64,000 nt of DNA from JAOUEA01 sp963821925. GTDB taxonomy: Bacteria > Actinomycetota > UBA4738 > HRBIN12. This document shows, piece by piece, positions 17,875 to 26,953 of the stretch. The translations under genes were made by a program, and so were the position numbers. The notes below the pieces were generated by a model. It made no database searches. It was not told where the DNA came from and saw only the letters and a list, made by a program, of their open reading frames with translations. The stretch's first letter is position 1, and every line of letters starts with the position of its first letter. Where the stretch lies: contig CAWGFO010000001.1 in assembly GCA_963821925.1 (NCBI GenBank), positions 372,001-436,000 on the forward strand, in the 5' to 3' direction.

Positions 17875-19658
17875 GTCGCTCCCCCCTCGCCGGCAGCCTC
17901 CGTCAGCGCGACGGCGCTCGCCACCAAGGTCAGGTGCGTGAACGCCTGCGGGAAGTTGCCGATCAGCCGTCGATGCTTCGGGTCGTACTCCTCCGAGAAG
18001 AGCCCCAGGTCGTTCCGCAAGGCGAGGAGTCGTTCGAAGAGGGCCCGGGCCTCGTCCAACCGACCGATCATCGCCAGGTCCGTGACGAGCCAGAAGCTGC
18101 ACGCGAGGAACGCGCCCTCCCCGGGCGGGAGCCCGTCTGCCGCGTCCTCGTCCGGGATGTACCGCATCACGAATCCATCTCGGAGCAACGCTCGCTGGAC
18201 GGCCTCGATCGTGCCGACCACGCGCGGATCCGACGCCGGCAGGAACCCGACCTGCGGGATCAGCAACAGCGCCGCGTCGAGCTGTTCCGAGCCGTAGTAC
18301 TGCGTGAAGGTGTTGCGGTCGGCGTCGTACCCGAGCTCGCATACCTCCGCGTGGATCTCGTCGCGCAGCTGCCTGAGGAGTTCGAGCGGAGCCTCGAGGT
18401 CCGACTCCACCGCCATCTTCGTGATGCGGTCGACGGCGACCCAGGCCATCACCTTCGAGTGCACGAACTGACGTCGGGGCCCTCGCACCTCCCAGACACC
18501 GTCGTCCGGATCACGCCAATGCTCCGAGAGCCACATCACGAGACCCGCGGCCATGTCGAACGCATCGGCTTCCGGCGCCATACCGAGCTTCCTCGCGCGA
18601 TAGATCGCGTCGGCGAGTTCCCCGTAGACATCCAACTGGAGCTGTCCCGAGGCCGCGTTCCCGACGCGCACCGGCGACGAGCCCTCGTAGCCCGGGAGCC
18701 AGGGGAGCTCGTACTCCTCCAAACGGCGCTCACCCGCGACGCCGTACATGATCTGGAGGTCTTCGGGATCGCCTGCGACCGCGCGTATCAGCCAATCCCG
18801 CCACCTGGTCGCCTCGTCGACGTACCCGGCGGCCATCAACGCGTCCAGCGAGAGGGCGGCGTCGCGGATCCAACAGAACCGGTAATCCCAGTTCCGGACG
18901 CCGCCTAGGAACTCCGGGAGCGAGGTCGTCGGAGCCGCCACGATGCCGCCGGTCGGCTCGTACGTGAGCGCCTTCAGCGTGATCAGCGAGCGCTCCACCT
19001 CGTCCCCCCAGCCTCCCCGGTAGGTCGACCTCCCCGTCCACGTCTGCCACCACGCCACGGTCTCGTCCACCACATCGACGGCGTCGACCGGTGGGGGCGC
19101 CGCTTCCCAGGACGAGTACCAGGTGAGGACGAACCCGACGCGTTGCCCTGCGTGCACGTCGAACCGGGCCTCGAGACGCTGGTCGTCGAGCGAGATGGGA
19201 ACCTCGGCTCGGAGTTCCAGCGCTTCCGGTCCGGCCCCGGCCGCGACCATCCCCTCGCCCTCCACCTTGATCCACGGTCTGGTCCTGCCGTAATCGAACC
19301 GCGGCGTCAGTACCGCCGACATCGCGACCGATCCGCGCAGTCCCTCCACCACGCGAACCACCCGTGGATGGGTCTGCCGCGCCGGCATGCAGTCGATGAT
19401 GCGGACCGCTCCGTCCGCCGTCTCGACGTCGGTCTCGAGCACCAGGGTCGAGGGCCGGTAGCGTCGCGTGGTCTCGACGACGTCGCCGCGCGGAGCGATC
19501 CGCCACGAGCCGTGCTCCTCCGTGCCGAGGAGGCTGGCGAAGCAGGCCGAGGAGTCGAAGCGGGGCAGGCAGAGCCAATCGATCGAGCCGTCCAGCCCAA
19601 CCAATGCAGCCGTATGGGTGTCGCCGATCAGCGCGTAGTCCTCGATGCGGAGCGGCAT
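17871..19658 (-). CDS. GH15 family glucoamylase/trehalase-like glycoside hydrolase
   Basis: 595 residues, a usual length for the bacterial cytoplasmic GH15 family. The N-terminus IEDYALIGDTHTAALVGLDGS is the conserved beta-domain start. The (alpha/alpha)6 barrel carries GGVRNWDYRFCWIRDAALSL, the substrate-binding and general-acid region of the family. No signal peptide is seen. GGGAGGG lies a few bases before the ATG. Members split alpha-glucosides such as trehalose or maltooligosaccharides; which one cannot be decided. Three GGTGCC repeats lie just upstream (19677-19702). Confidence 0.9.
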   Translation of the reverse strand: MPLRIEDYALIGDTHTAALVGLDGSIDWLCLPRFDSSACFASLLGTEEHGSWRIAPRGDVVETTRRYRPSTLVLETDVETADGAVRIIDCMPARQTHPRVVRVVEGLRGSVAMSAVLTPRFDYGRTRPWIKVEGEGMVAAGAGPEALELRAEVPISLDDQRLEARFDVHAGQRVGFVLTWYSSWEAAPPPVDAVDVVDETVAWWQTWTGRSTYRGGWGDEVERSLITLKALTYEPTGGIVAAPTTSLPEFLGGVRNWDYRFCWIRDAALSLDALMAAGYVDEATRWRDWLIRAVAGDPEDLQIMYGVAGERRLEEYELPWLPGYEGSSPVRVGNAASGQLQLDVYGELADAIYRARKLGMAPEADAFDMAAGLVMWLSEHWRDPDDGVWEVRGPRRQFVHSKVMAWVAVDRITKMAVESDLEAPLELLRQLRDEIHAEVCELGYDADRNTFTQYYGSEQLDAALLLIPQVGFLPASDPRVVGTIEAVQRALLRDGFVMRYIPDEDAADGLPPGEGAFLACSFWLVTDLAMIGRLDEARALFERLLALRNDLGLFSEEYDPKHRRLIGNFPQAFTHLTLVASAVALTEAAGEGGAT

Positions 19659-19676
19659 CGACCCTCCCGTTCGCCA

Positions 19677-19702
19677 GGTGCCCTAGGTGCCTTCTCGGTG
19701 CC
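19677..19702. repeat. Three GGTGCC repeats upstream of the GH15 gene
   Basis: GGTGCC occurs at 19677-19682, 19686-19691 and 19697-19702, with a fourth partial copy at 19707. They lie 20-45 bases upstream of the GH15 start, where a regulator could bind. No regulator gene is adjacent. Confidence 0.35.
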
Positions 19703-19762
19703 TCGAGGTGAGGTCACTGTCACGGAGCTTGCCCAGCCCGATGCAGAAAGGCCCACTACCAG

Positions 19763-19852
19763 CGGAGACGCCGGGATTCGAACCCGGGAGAGAGCTCAAC
19801 ACCCTCTAACCGCTTAGCAGGCGGCTCCTTTCGGCCACTCAGGCACGTCTCC
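19763..19852 (-). tRNA. tRNA-Ser (anticodon GCT)
   Basis: Read on the minus strand, the acceptor arms GGAGACG and CGTCTCC pair perfectly. The anticodon arm is GCCGC-CTGCTAA-GCGGT with anticodon GCT, there is a long class II variable arm, and the T-loop is TTCGAAT in CCCGGGTTCGAATCCCGG. The discriminator is G and CCA is not encoded. It reads AGC/AGU serine codons. Confidence 0.95.
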
Positions 19853-19909
19853 GCCGTCGATTCTAGGGAACCGGTGGCCGGGTGACCGGCGGGACCCTCG
19901 GCGGCCCAC

Positions 19910-19915
19910 TAGCAT
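19910..19915 (+). promoter_or_regulatory. -10 box TAGCAT, leaderless start of second SulP gene
   Basis: TAGCAT ends 7 bases before the ATG at 19923; no ribosome site is present. Confidence 0.5.
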
Positions 19916-19922
19916 CGCGGCG

Positions 19923-21590
19923 ATGAACGCGCACCGGGACCGCCGGCTCCCTCCGTGGAAGACGCTGCGGTCCGACGCGGTGGCGGGCATCCCGGGCGCG
20001 ATCGCGGGCGTCCCCGACGGCATGGCGGCGAGCGTCCTCGCCGGCGTGAACCCGATCCACGGGCTGTACGCCAGCTTCGCTGGACCGATCGTCGGCGGCG
20101 GGGCCGCCAGCACGCAGCTGATGGTGATCACGACCACCAGCGCCGCCGCCCTCGCCGCGGGAGAGGCGATCGCCACGCTCCCGCCGGGCGAGCGGAGCAG
20201 CGCGCTCTTCCTCCTCACGCTGCTGGCCGGGGCGGCGATGATCCTCGCCGGCGTCCTCCGCCTCGGGCGCTACACGCGGTTCGTGTCGCACTCCGTCATG
20301 GTGGGGTTCCTCTCGGGCGTGGCCGTGAACATCGTGCTCGGCCAGATCCCCGACCTGACCGGTACCCGGACCGAGGCCACCGGAACCCTCGCGATCCAGA
20401 AGGCGGCTTCGGTGCTCCTGCACCCTCGATGGATCGACGTACCGACCCTGCTGGTCGGTCTCGCCGCGATCGCGATCGTCGTCCTGTTGCGACCCACCCG
20501 GTTGTCGAAGGTCGGTGCGCTCCTCGCCCTGATCGTGCCCACCGCGATCGCCGCGGCGTTCGATGCGGGCGTCGCGACCGTCGCCGGGAATGGCGCGATC
20601 CCCACCGGGATCCCGATGCCGTCGCTCCCGAACCTCGACCTGTTCTCGGTCCAACTCCTGATCGCCGCGCTCTCGGTCGCGGCGATCGTGCTCGTGCAGG
20701 GTGCGGGGGTCAGCGAGTCGGCACCGAACCTCGACGGTACGAGGACGGAACAGAACCGCGACTTCATCGCGCAGGGCCTCGGCAACCTCGCGAGCGGCCT
20801 GTTCCAGGGCCAGCCCGTCGGCGGCTCGGTCGGGCGGACCGCCCTCAACGTGTCGACCGGCGCCCACAGCCGATGGGCCGCGATCGCGTCGGGCGTCTGG
20901 ATGATCGCGATCCTCGTCGCCTTCAGCGGCCTGATCGGGAAGGTCGCGATGGCCACGCTGGCGGGCCTGCTGATCGCCGCGGCCGTCGGAGCGCTCCGTG
21001 CCGGCGAGATGCTGACGATCATGCGCACGAGCGCGACCTCACGGATCGCGCTCCTCACGACGTTCATCGCCACCCTCGTGCTCCCGATCCCGGCGGCGGT
21101 CGGGGTCGGCGTCGCGCTTTCCCTCCTCCTGCAACTCAACCAGGACGCGATGGACCTGACCGTGGTCGAGTTGATACCGACCCCCGAGGGCCGCTGGGAG
21201 GAACGCCCGTCGCCTGCGGTCCTGGAGGGACACCGCGTCACGTTGCTCGATGCGTACGGCAGCCTGCTCTACGCGGGGGCGAAGACGCTCGACCGACGAT
21301 TGCCGGAACCCGGCGAGGTCGACACACCGGTGGTCGTCCTGCGCCTGCGTGGCCGGACGACCCTGGGCTCGACGTTCTTCACCGTCGTGGACGACTACGC
21401 GGGGCGACTGCATGCGCTCGGCGGCCGGCTGTACCTCAGCGGCGTCTCCCACGAGCTCGCCGAGCAGATGCGGGCGGCTCGGGTGGTCGAGCACACGGAA
21501 GGGCTCCACATCGTCGAGGCCACGCCCGTGATCGGGGAGTCGAGCCTGGAGGCCTACGACCGGGCCACCGCCTGGCTCGCCGGTCGGTAG
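19923..21590 (+). CDS. SulP family inorganic anion transporter (second copy)
   Basis: 555 residues. The N-terminal SulP membrane domain has the motif GIPGAIAGVPDGMAASVLAGVNPIHGLY in altered form and about ten hydrophobic segments to residue 400. A C-terminal STAS-like region (about 430-540) contains VVVLRLRGRTTLGSTFF. It is clearly diverged from the SulP encoded near the left end, so the two probably carry different anions. The stop codon TAG is also the start of the -10 box of the following gene. Confidence 0.88.
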   Translation: MNAHRDRRLPPWKTLRSDAVAGIPGAIAGVPDGMAASVLAGVNPIHGLYASFAGPIVGGGAASTQLMVITTTSAAALAAGEAIATLPPGERSSALFLLTLLAGAAMILAGVLRLGRYTRFVSHSVMVGFLSGVAVNIVLGQIPDLTGTRTEATGTLAIQKAASVLLHPRWIDVPTLLVGLAAIAIVVLLRPTRLSKVGALLALIVPTAIAAAFDAGVATVAGNGAIPTGIPMPSLPNLDLFSVQLLIAALSVAAIVLVQGAGVSESAPNLDGTRTEQNRDFIAQGLGNLASGLFQGQPVGGSVGRTALNVSTGAHSRWAAIASGVWMIAILVAFSGLIGKVAMATLAGLLIAAAVGALRAGEMLTIMRTSATSRIALLTTFIATLVLPIPAAVGVGVALSLLLQLNQDAMDLTVVELIPTPEGRWEERPSPAVLEGHRVTLLDAYGSLLYAGAKTLDRRLPEPGEVDTPVVVLRLRGRTTLGSTFFTVVDDYAGRLHALGGRLYLSGVSHELAEQMRAARVVEHTEGLHIVEATPVIGESSLEAYDRATAWLAGR

Positions 21591-21593
21591 GCT
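21588..21593 (+). promoter_or_regulatory. -10 box TAGGCT overlapping the SulP stop codon
   Basis: The hexamer contains the TAG stop of the SulP gene and ends 6 bases before the ATG at 21600, so the oxidoreductase gene can be transcribed alone as a leaderless message. Confidence 0.45.
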
Positions 21594-21599
21594 CCCGCC

Positions 21600-22775
21600 A
21601 TGCCCGACGTGGTGATCATCGGCGGCGGCGTGATCGGGGCCGCGTGCGCCTCCGAACTGGCGCGGGGGGGCGCCCACGTCGCGCTCCTCGAACGCGACGA
21701 GCTCGCCGCGCACGCGTCCGGGCGCAACCAAGGTCTCTGGGTGCTCCCGGAAGACGACGCGACCGTCCCGATGGCCACGCGGAGTCTCGAGCGCTACCTC
21801 GCCATCGCGCCGGACGCACCGATCGACATCCAGCTCGACCCGGAGCCGATCGGCCTCGTGATGGTCGCCCGTGGCGACGACGAGCTCTCGGCAGCGCGGC
21901 ACGCTGCCGGGGTGGCCGAACGCGCCGGCACGAGGGTGGACGCGCTCGACGACGGGCAGCTGGCCGAGCTCGAGCCGGCGCTCACGCCGGCCCTGGCCGG
22001 CGCCTGGCTCGTGCACCACGGCCACCGCCTGGACCCCGGAGCGCTCACGGTGGCGATGGCGCTGGAAGCGCGGGAGCGTGGGGCCGAGATCCGACACCAC
22101 ACGAACGCCCGGGCCCTGGCGCTCCGGGGTGACCGGGTCGTGGGAGCGATCACGGACGACGGCGTGCTCGAGGCCGACGTCACGATCGTGGCGGGCGGCC
22201 CGTGGTCATCGCGGCTGCTCGACCCGGTCGGCGTCTCCCTTCCCGTCGTCGGCGCACGCGGCTGGCTCGTCCGGATCGCGCCTCCTCCCGGGATCGTGCG
22301 GCATCTCGTGGAGGAGGTGGCGGCCCACGCCGCACTCCGACAGGGACACCCCTCCGGGCTCCCCACCGCCGGCGAGGTCGCGGGGCAGGGGTTCCCCGCG
22401 GACGTGCTGGGCACGATCATGCATCCCCACCGGGACGGCACCGTGCTCATCGGGTCGTCGCGACAGACGTGGCTCACGCCCGAGCCCGACGACGCGACGG
22501 TGGTGCGCCGACTCCTCGCGGCGGCGATCGAGCTGGCGCCCGCGCTCGCCGACGCCACGGTTCGGTCCTCGTGGTGGGGGATCCGGCCGCTCAGTCCCGA
22601 CGAGCGACCCTTCGTGGGGCAGCTGCGCGACGGGCTCTTCGTGGCGACCGGCCACGGCTCCGAGGGCGTGATCCTCGGGGCGGGGACGGCGGAGCTGCTC
22701 GGCGCGCAGATCGCGGGGCACGATGCGCCGTTCGACCCGGCGCCGTTCGACCCACTCCGATTCTCGACGGGCTGA
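21600..22775 (+). CDS. FAD-dependent oxidoreductase, DAO (glycine/sarcosine oxidase-like) family
   Basis: 391 residues. The dinucleotide-binding motif VVIIGGGVIGAACASELARGG starts at residue 4, followed by the acidic LLERDEL. The C-terminal part holds WWGIRPLSPDERPFVGQL and ATGHGSEGVILGAGTAELL, the closing FAD contacts of the DAO family. The enzyme should oxidise an amino acid or amine, using oxygen or another acceptor. Neighbours give no clue to the substrate; the peptidase gene is convergent. Confidence 0.87.
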   Translation: MPDVVIIGGGVIGAACASELARGGAHVALLERDELAAHASGRNQGLWVLPEDDATVPMATRSLERYLAIAPDAPIDIQLDPEPIGLVMVARGDDELSAARHAAGVAERAGTRVDALDDGQLAELEPALTPALAGAWLVHHGHRLDPGALTVAMALEARERGAEIRHHTNARALALRGDRVVGAITDDGVLEADVTIVAGGPWSSRLLDPVGVSLPVVGARGWLVRIAPPPGIVRHLVEEVAAHAALRQGHPSGLPTAGEVAGQGFPADVLGTIMHPHRDGTVLIGSSRQTWLTPEPDDATVVRRLLAAAIELAPALADATVRSSWWGIRPLSPDERPFVGQLRDGLFVATGHGSEGVILGAGTAELLGAQIAGHDAPFDPAPFDPLRFSTG

Positions 22776-22813
22776 CGCCGACCCCGCCACCCTTTCCCGG
22801 GTCCGCGGCCCGG

Positions 22814-23899
22814 CTAGCTCCCGAGGCGGCCCGCGCGTTCGAGGGCGGCGACCGCCCGGTCGACCGGCATCGCGTGGAGGGTGTGCCCGTCGCGTCCGGT
22901 CATGGTCTCGGCCGCGACGAGCGCGTTCACGACCGCCTCCTCCGTGGCCTCGATCGTGGCCCGGAACGCCTCGGACAGGAGCCACGGTGCGCCGGTCGGC
23001 CCGTCGACGGCCGCGCGGACCGGGCGCTGGGGCGCGCCGAGCCCCAACCGGTTCGCCGTCGAGAACGCGAGCATCTGCTCGCCGCTGCCGTTCGAGGCGT
23101 AGGAGCCGGTCGCGGCCAGGCCCATCCCCGCGCGCTGAGCGACCCGCGTGAGCTGGTGCGGCAAGAAGGGTGCGTCGGTGGCCACGACCACCACACACGA
23201 CCCCTCGGCGTGCTGCTCGGGCATCAGGTCGGGGATCTCACGCCCCACGGGCACGCCGTCGATCCGAAGGAACTCGCGGTCACCGTAGTTCGTGAGCACC
23301 AGCACGCCCACCGTGTACCCGCCCGCCGCGGCATCCAGGACACGCGAGGCGGTGCCGATCCCGCCCTTGAAGTCGAAGCACTGCATCCCCGTGCCCGCGC
23401 CGACGCATCCCTCGCCGACCGGTCCCGGCGCCGCCGCATCGAGCGCGGCTGCGACGTCGTCGTCCCCCAGTGGGAACGAGAGGACATCCGAGAGCCGCGA
23501 ATCGTCGCATTCGCTCACGACCGGCATGACCTCCCTCGCACCCTCGAGGTCGCGCTCGGCGATCCATCGCACGGTGGCGTCGTACGCCTTCCCGATCTGG
23601 AGGGACGAGGTGAGCACGATCGGGCTCATCAGCACCCCCCACTCGCGGAGCTGGTTCACCCCGATCAGCTCGCCGTAGCCGTTCAGGATGTGAACGCCGG
23701 CGTACACCCACTCATGCCAGGGGTCGGCCTCACCCGGGAAGACGGCCGTCACGCCGGTGCGGACCGCACGCGGTCCGTCGCCCCGAACGATCGTGCGGTG
23801 GCCCACCCGGACCCCGGGGACGTCCGTGATCGCGTTCATCGGCCCCGGAGCGCCGAGGCCGATGCGGATGCCGAGGTCGCGCGCGCGTGGCTTGGTCAT
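22814..23899 (-). CDS. P1 family peptidase (DmpA/beta-peptidyl aminopeptidase type)
   Basis: 361 residues. It has the family S58 features: ITDVPGVRVGH near the N-terminus, NGYGELIG, a central GCVGAGTGMQCFDFKGGIG, and GSCVVVVATDAP. In DmpA the pro-enzyme cuts itself before the Ser of this last motif, and that Gly-Ser pair is conserved here, so alpha and beta chains are expected. Members release N-terminal residues or beta-peptides. The gene starts 9 bases after a TAGCAT box and has no ribosome site. Confidence 0.88.
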   Translation of the reverse strand: MTKPRARDLGIRIGLGAPGPMNAITDVPGVRVGHRTIVRGDGPRAVRTGVTAVFPGEADPWHEWVYAGVHILNGYGELIGVNQLREWGVLMSPIVLTSSLQIGKAYDATVRWIAERDLEGAREVMPVVSECDDSRLSDVLSFPLGDDDVAAALDAAAPGPVGEGCVGAGTGMQCFDFKGGIGTASRVLDAAAGGYTVGVLVLTNYGDREFLRIDGVPVGREIPDLMPEQHAEGSCVVVVATDAPFLPHQLTRVAQRAGMGLAATGSYASNGSGEQMLAFSTANRLGLGAPQRPVRAAVDGPTGAPWLLSEAFRATIEATEEAVVNALVAAETMTGRDGHTLHAMPVDRAVAALERAGRLGS

Positions 23900-23908
23900 G
23901 GCCGCGGC

Positions 23909-23914
23909 ATGCTA
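23909..23914 (-). promoter_or_regulatory. -10 box TAGCAT for the P1 peptidase gene
   Basis: On the minus strand TAGCAT is followed after 9 bases by the ATG at 23899, with no Shine-Dalgarno sequence. Confidence 0.4.
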
Positions 23915-23953
23915 CCCGGCGGATCGGGCTGTCGGATGACCCGCAGGGACGGC

Positions 23954-23959
23954 TAGACT
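23954..23959 (+). promoter_or_regulatory. -10 box TAGACT for the hemA operon
   Basis: TAGACT ends 16 bases before the hemA ATG, which would give a leader of about 9 bases without a ribosome site. Confidence 0.35.
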
Positions 23960-23975
23960 TCCTGGCCTACCGCTC

Positions 23976-25247
23976 ATGGCCATCCTCACCCTCGGGGTTT
24001 CCTTCCGTCGCGCGCCGATCGAGCTGCTGGAGCGGCTCGCCTTCACCGACGACGACTTCGCGAAGGCGTACCGTCACGCCCTGGACCTGGACGGCATCGA
24101 CGAGGCCGTGATCCTGTCGACGTGCAACCGCGTCGAGGTCACCGCGAGCGTGCCGAGCTACCACGCGGGCTTCCTCGCGCTGAAGCGCCTGCTCATCGAG
24201 ACCCGGGGCGTCGCGGCCGAGGATCTGGCCGAACCCCTGTACTCGCACTGGGAGCAGGACGCCGCCGATCACCTGTTCGCGGTCGCCGCCGGCCTCGACT
24301 CGATGGTGCTCGGCGAGACACAGATCTACGCTCAGGTCCGCGAGGCGCTGCGGCGCGCCGAGGCCGAGAACGGCGCGGGCCCCGCGCTCACCGGCCTGTT
24401 CCACGCGGCGGCTCGAGCCGGGCGGCGCGTCCGCCAGGAGACGTCGCTCGGCGCCGCACCCGACGCGTTCGTGTCGCTGGGGGCCGACCTGGCCGACGCG
24501 GCCCTGGGAGGTCTGGGTGGACGCGACGTGGTCGTCGTGGGGGCGGGCCAGATGGCCGCGCTCGCCGTGAAGCACCTCCGCCACCGCGGCGTCGGCCCGG
24601 TCCGGATCCTGAACCGATCCCTGGAGCACGCCCGGGCGCTCGCCGAGCGCACGAACGCGGCACACGGCGACCTCGATTCGCTCCCCGACGCGCTCGGGCA
24701 CGCCGACCTCGTCGTGAGTGCGACGGGCGCGGCGGGCATCGTGGTGCACCGTGAGATCGTGGCCCACGCGATGGCCGATCGCGCCGGCCCGCTCGTCCTG
24801 CTGGACCTCGCGGTCCCGCGGGACGTCGAGCCCGAGACCGCGTACCTCGACGGCGTCCGGGTGATCGACATCGTCTCGCTCCGCGAGCGGCTGGCCGCGC
24901 ACGACCCGGCCACGGCCGGCGACATCGTGCGGGCGCACGAGCTCGTCGCCGAAGAGGTCCGTCGATTCACGGTGCGGCGACGCGCCGACGATCTCGCTCC
25001 GCTGATCCGTGCGATCCGCACCCGCGGCGAGGACGTGATGCGCGCCGAGCTCGACCGACAGGCCTCGCGCCTTGCCGACCTGACGCCGGACGAGCGCGAG
25101 GCCGTGGCGGCCCTCGCCCGTGGCATCGTCGCGAAGCTCCTGCACGACCCGATCGTGGAGCTGAAGGAGCGCTCGGCGCCCGGCACCGACGGCGTCCACG
25201 CCCGCGTGCTCGCCGAGCTGCTCGGCATCGACCCCGAGGCGGAGTGA
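23976..25247 (+). CDS. hemA: Glutamyl-tRNA reductase
   Basis: 423 residues. The N-terminal catalytic domain has LGVSFRRAP and the nucleophile Cys in LSTCNRVE. GLDSMVLGETQI, the NADPH-binding motif VVGAGQM and a C-terminal helical dimerisation domain follow, all in normal order and length. It makes glutamate-1-semialdehyde from glutamyl-tRNA, the first committed step of C5-pathway heme synthesis. It leads the cluster hemA-hemC-hemD-hemB-META-hemL and its stop overlaps the hemC GTG by 4 bases. Confidence 0.96.
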   Translation: MAILTLGVSFRRAPIELLERLAFTDDDFAKAYRHALDLDGIDEAVILSTCNRVEVTASVPSYHAGFLALKRLLIETRGVAAEDLAEPLYSHWEQDAADHLFAVAAGLDSMVLGETQIYAQVREALRRAEAENGAGPALTGLFHAAARAGRRVRQETSLGAAPDAFVSLGADLADAALGGLGGRDVVVVGAGQMAALAVKHLRHRGVGPVRILNRSLEHARALAERTNAAHGDLDSLPDALGHADLVVSATGAAGIVVHREIVAHAMADRAGPLVLLDLAVPRDVEPETAYLDGVRVIDIVSLRERLAAHDPATAGDIVRAHELVAEEVRRFTVRRRADDLAPLIRAIRTRGEDVMRAELDRQASRLADLTPDEREAVAALARGIVAKLLHDPIVELKERSAPGTDGVHARVLAELLGIDPEAE

Positions 25248-26143
25248 CCTCCCTCCGCATCGGCACCCGCCGCTCACCCCTGGCGATCGCCCAGGCCGAG
25301 GAGGTGGCCTCCCGGTTGGGCGCGCACGGCGTCGGGAGCGAGATCGTCCCCATGCGCACCTCGGGCGACGAGGGCGCCGCCCCCGATACCTCACCCCAGG
25401 GGCTGAAGGGTCTGTGGATCGACACGATCCTCGACGCCCTCGAGGCGGGAGAGATCGACCTCGCCGTGCATTCGGCGAAGGATCTGCCCGCCGAGGACGA
25501 CGACGGCTTCGTGATCGGCGCCGTCCCGGAGCGCGCCGACCATCGCGACGTGCTGATCACCCGGGAGGAACGCCTGAAGCCGGACGCGGTGATCGGCACC
25601 TCGAGCCTCCGCCGACGGGCGCAGCTGCTGGCCGCGTTCCCCGGCCTGACCGTCGCGCCGCTCCGTGGGAACGTCGACACGCGGCTCCGCAAACTCGCCG
25701 ACGGGGAGGTCGACGCCGCCGTCCTGGCGGCGGCGGGGCTCGCGCGTCTCGGGATCGAGCCCGACCACGCCCGACCGCTCGAGGCGACCGAGATGGTGCC
25801 CGCCCCCGGCCAGGGCTGTCTCGCACTCCAGTGTCGCGACGACGACGACCGGACGCTCGAGGCGCTCGAGGCGCTCGACGATCGCACCTCGCACCTCGCG
25901 CTCGACGCCGAACGGTCCTTGATGTGGCGGCTCGGCGGCGGTTGCGCGCTCCCCTTCGGGGCCTTCGCCTCGATCGACGGCGACGCCGTTCGCCTCGTCG
26001 CGATGATCGCGACGCCCGACGGGGCCCTCGTCCTGCGGGTCGACGAGACCGCCGGCGCCCCCGAGGATGTCGCCGGGCTCGCGGCCCGCGCGCTGATCGC
26101 CGCGGGGGCCGAGGCGATCCTCGCCGAGGTCGTCGGGGAGTGA
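25244..26143 (+). CDS. hemC: Porphobilinogen deaminase (hydroxymethylbilane synthase)
   Basis: 299 residues. It begins LRIGTRRSPLAIAQAEEVA, with AVHSAKDLP and the GTSSLRRRAQL phosphate-binding motif. The dipyrromethane cofactor Cys is in GGGCALPFGAFA. It joins four porphobilinogen units to hydroxymethylbilane. It starts on a GTG overlapping hemA and ends overlapping the hemD GTG, so hemA, hemC and hemD are translationally coupled. Confidence 0.96.
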   Translation: MTSLRIGTRRSPLAIAQAEEVASRLGAHGVGSEIVPMRTSGDEGAAPDTSPQGLKGLWIDTILDALEAGEIDLAVHSAKDLPAEDDDGFVIGAVPERADHRDVLITREERLKPDAVIGTSSLRRRAQLLAAFPGLTVAPLRGNVDTRLRKLADGEVDAAVLAAAGLARLGIEPDHARPLEATEMVPAPGQGCLALQCRDDDDRTLEALEALDDRTSHLALDAERSLMWRLGGGCALPFGAFASIDGDAVRLVAMIATPDGALVLRVDETAGAPEDVAGLAARALIAAGAEAILAEVVGE

Positions 26144-26910
26144 GCGGGCGCGGGGTGCGGACGCCGCTCGCCGGGCGAACGATCCTCGTGACCCGGCCCC
26201 TCGATCGGGCCGCCGCGCTCGTCGAGCCGCTCGAACGCCGCGGCGCGCGCGTGCTCCTTGCGCCCGCGATCGAGGTGGTGCCGGCGCGTTCGGCCGCGCT
26301 CACCAGGGCCTTGAAGGACCTGGCGGCCGGACGGTTCACCTGGATCACGATCACGAGCCACGCGACCGTTGAGATGCTCGCCGCCCGCGTGGAACCCGGC
26401 GACGTGCGCGCCAGGGTCGCGGCGATCGGCGAGGGGACCGCAGGCGCCTTCCGCTCCTGGGCCGGACGCGACGTGGACCTGCAGCCGACCGTGTTCACGA
26501 CCGCGGGGCTCGCGCGCGCCTTCCCGAAGGGGATCGGGCGCGTCCTGTGTGCGCGTGCCGACATCGCGCCGGAAGGTCTCGAGGACGCGCTCGCCGCGAA
26601 GGGATGGTCGCCGGAGCGGGTCGACGCCTACCGCACGCGGATGCCCCGAACGTTCCCCGCCGAGGCGCGGGCGGCGCTCGCCGGCGGCGAGGTCGACGCC
26701 GTCACGTTCACGAGCGCCTCGACCGTCCGAGGCTTCGTGGGTGCGCTCGGCGCGGTCCGCGGCGCCCCGAGGGTCGTCTGCATCGGACCGGTCACCGCGA
26801 AGGAAGCGCGGGCGCACGGTCTCACGGTGCACGCGGTCGCGAACCCCCACACGTTCGCCGGTGTGGTCGACGCCGTGGAACGCGCGCTGAGGCCTCGGAC
26901 CCGCCGCTGA
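26140..26910 (+). CDS. hemD: Uroporphyrinogen-III synthase
   Basis: 256 residues. The family is weakly conserved, but PLAGRTILVTRP at the N-terminus, ITITSHATVEML, DAVTFTSASTVRGFV and VVCIGPVTAKEARAHGL are the expected HemD blocks in order. It closes hydroxymethylbilane to uroporphyrinogen III. The GTG at 26140 overlaps the hemC stop (GTGA) and gives a normal length; the open frame extends far upstream only as an overlap shadow of hemC. hemB starts 43 bases downstream. Confidence 0.93.
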   Translation: MSGRGVRTPLAGRTILVTRPLDRAAALVEPLERRGARVLLAPAIEVVPARSAALTRALKDLAAGRFTWITITSHATVEMLAARVEPGDVRARVAAIGEGTAGAFRSWAGRDVDLQPTVFTTAGLARAFPKGIGRVLCARADIAPEGLEDALAAKGWSPERVDAYRTRMPRTFPAEARAALAGGEVDAVTFTSASTVRGFVGALGAVRGAPRVVCIGPVTAKEARAHGLTVHAVANPHTFAGVVDAVERALRPRTRR

Positions 26911-26941
26911 CGGCGGCGTGCACGGGGTCGCGGCCGCCCGC

Positions 26942-26947
26942 TACCCT
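26942..26947 (+). promoter_or_regulatory. -10 box TACCCT, internal leaderless promoter of hemB
   Basis: TACCCT ends 6 bases before the hemB ATG, in the only real gap in the upstream half of this hem cluster. Confidence 0.45.
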
Positions 26948-26953
26948 GCACGC

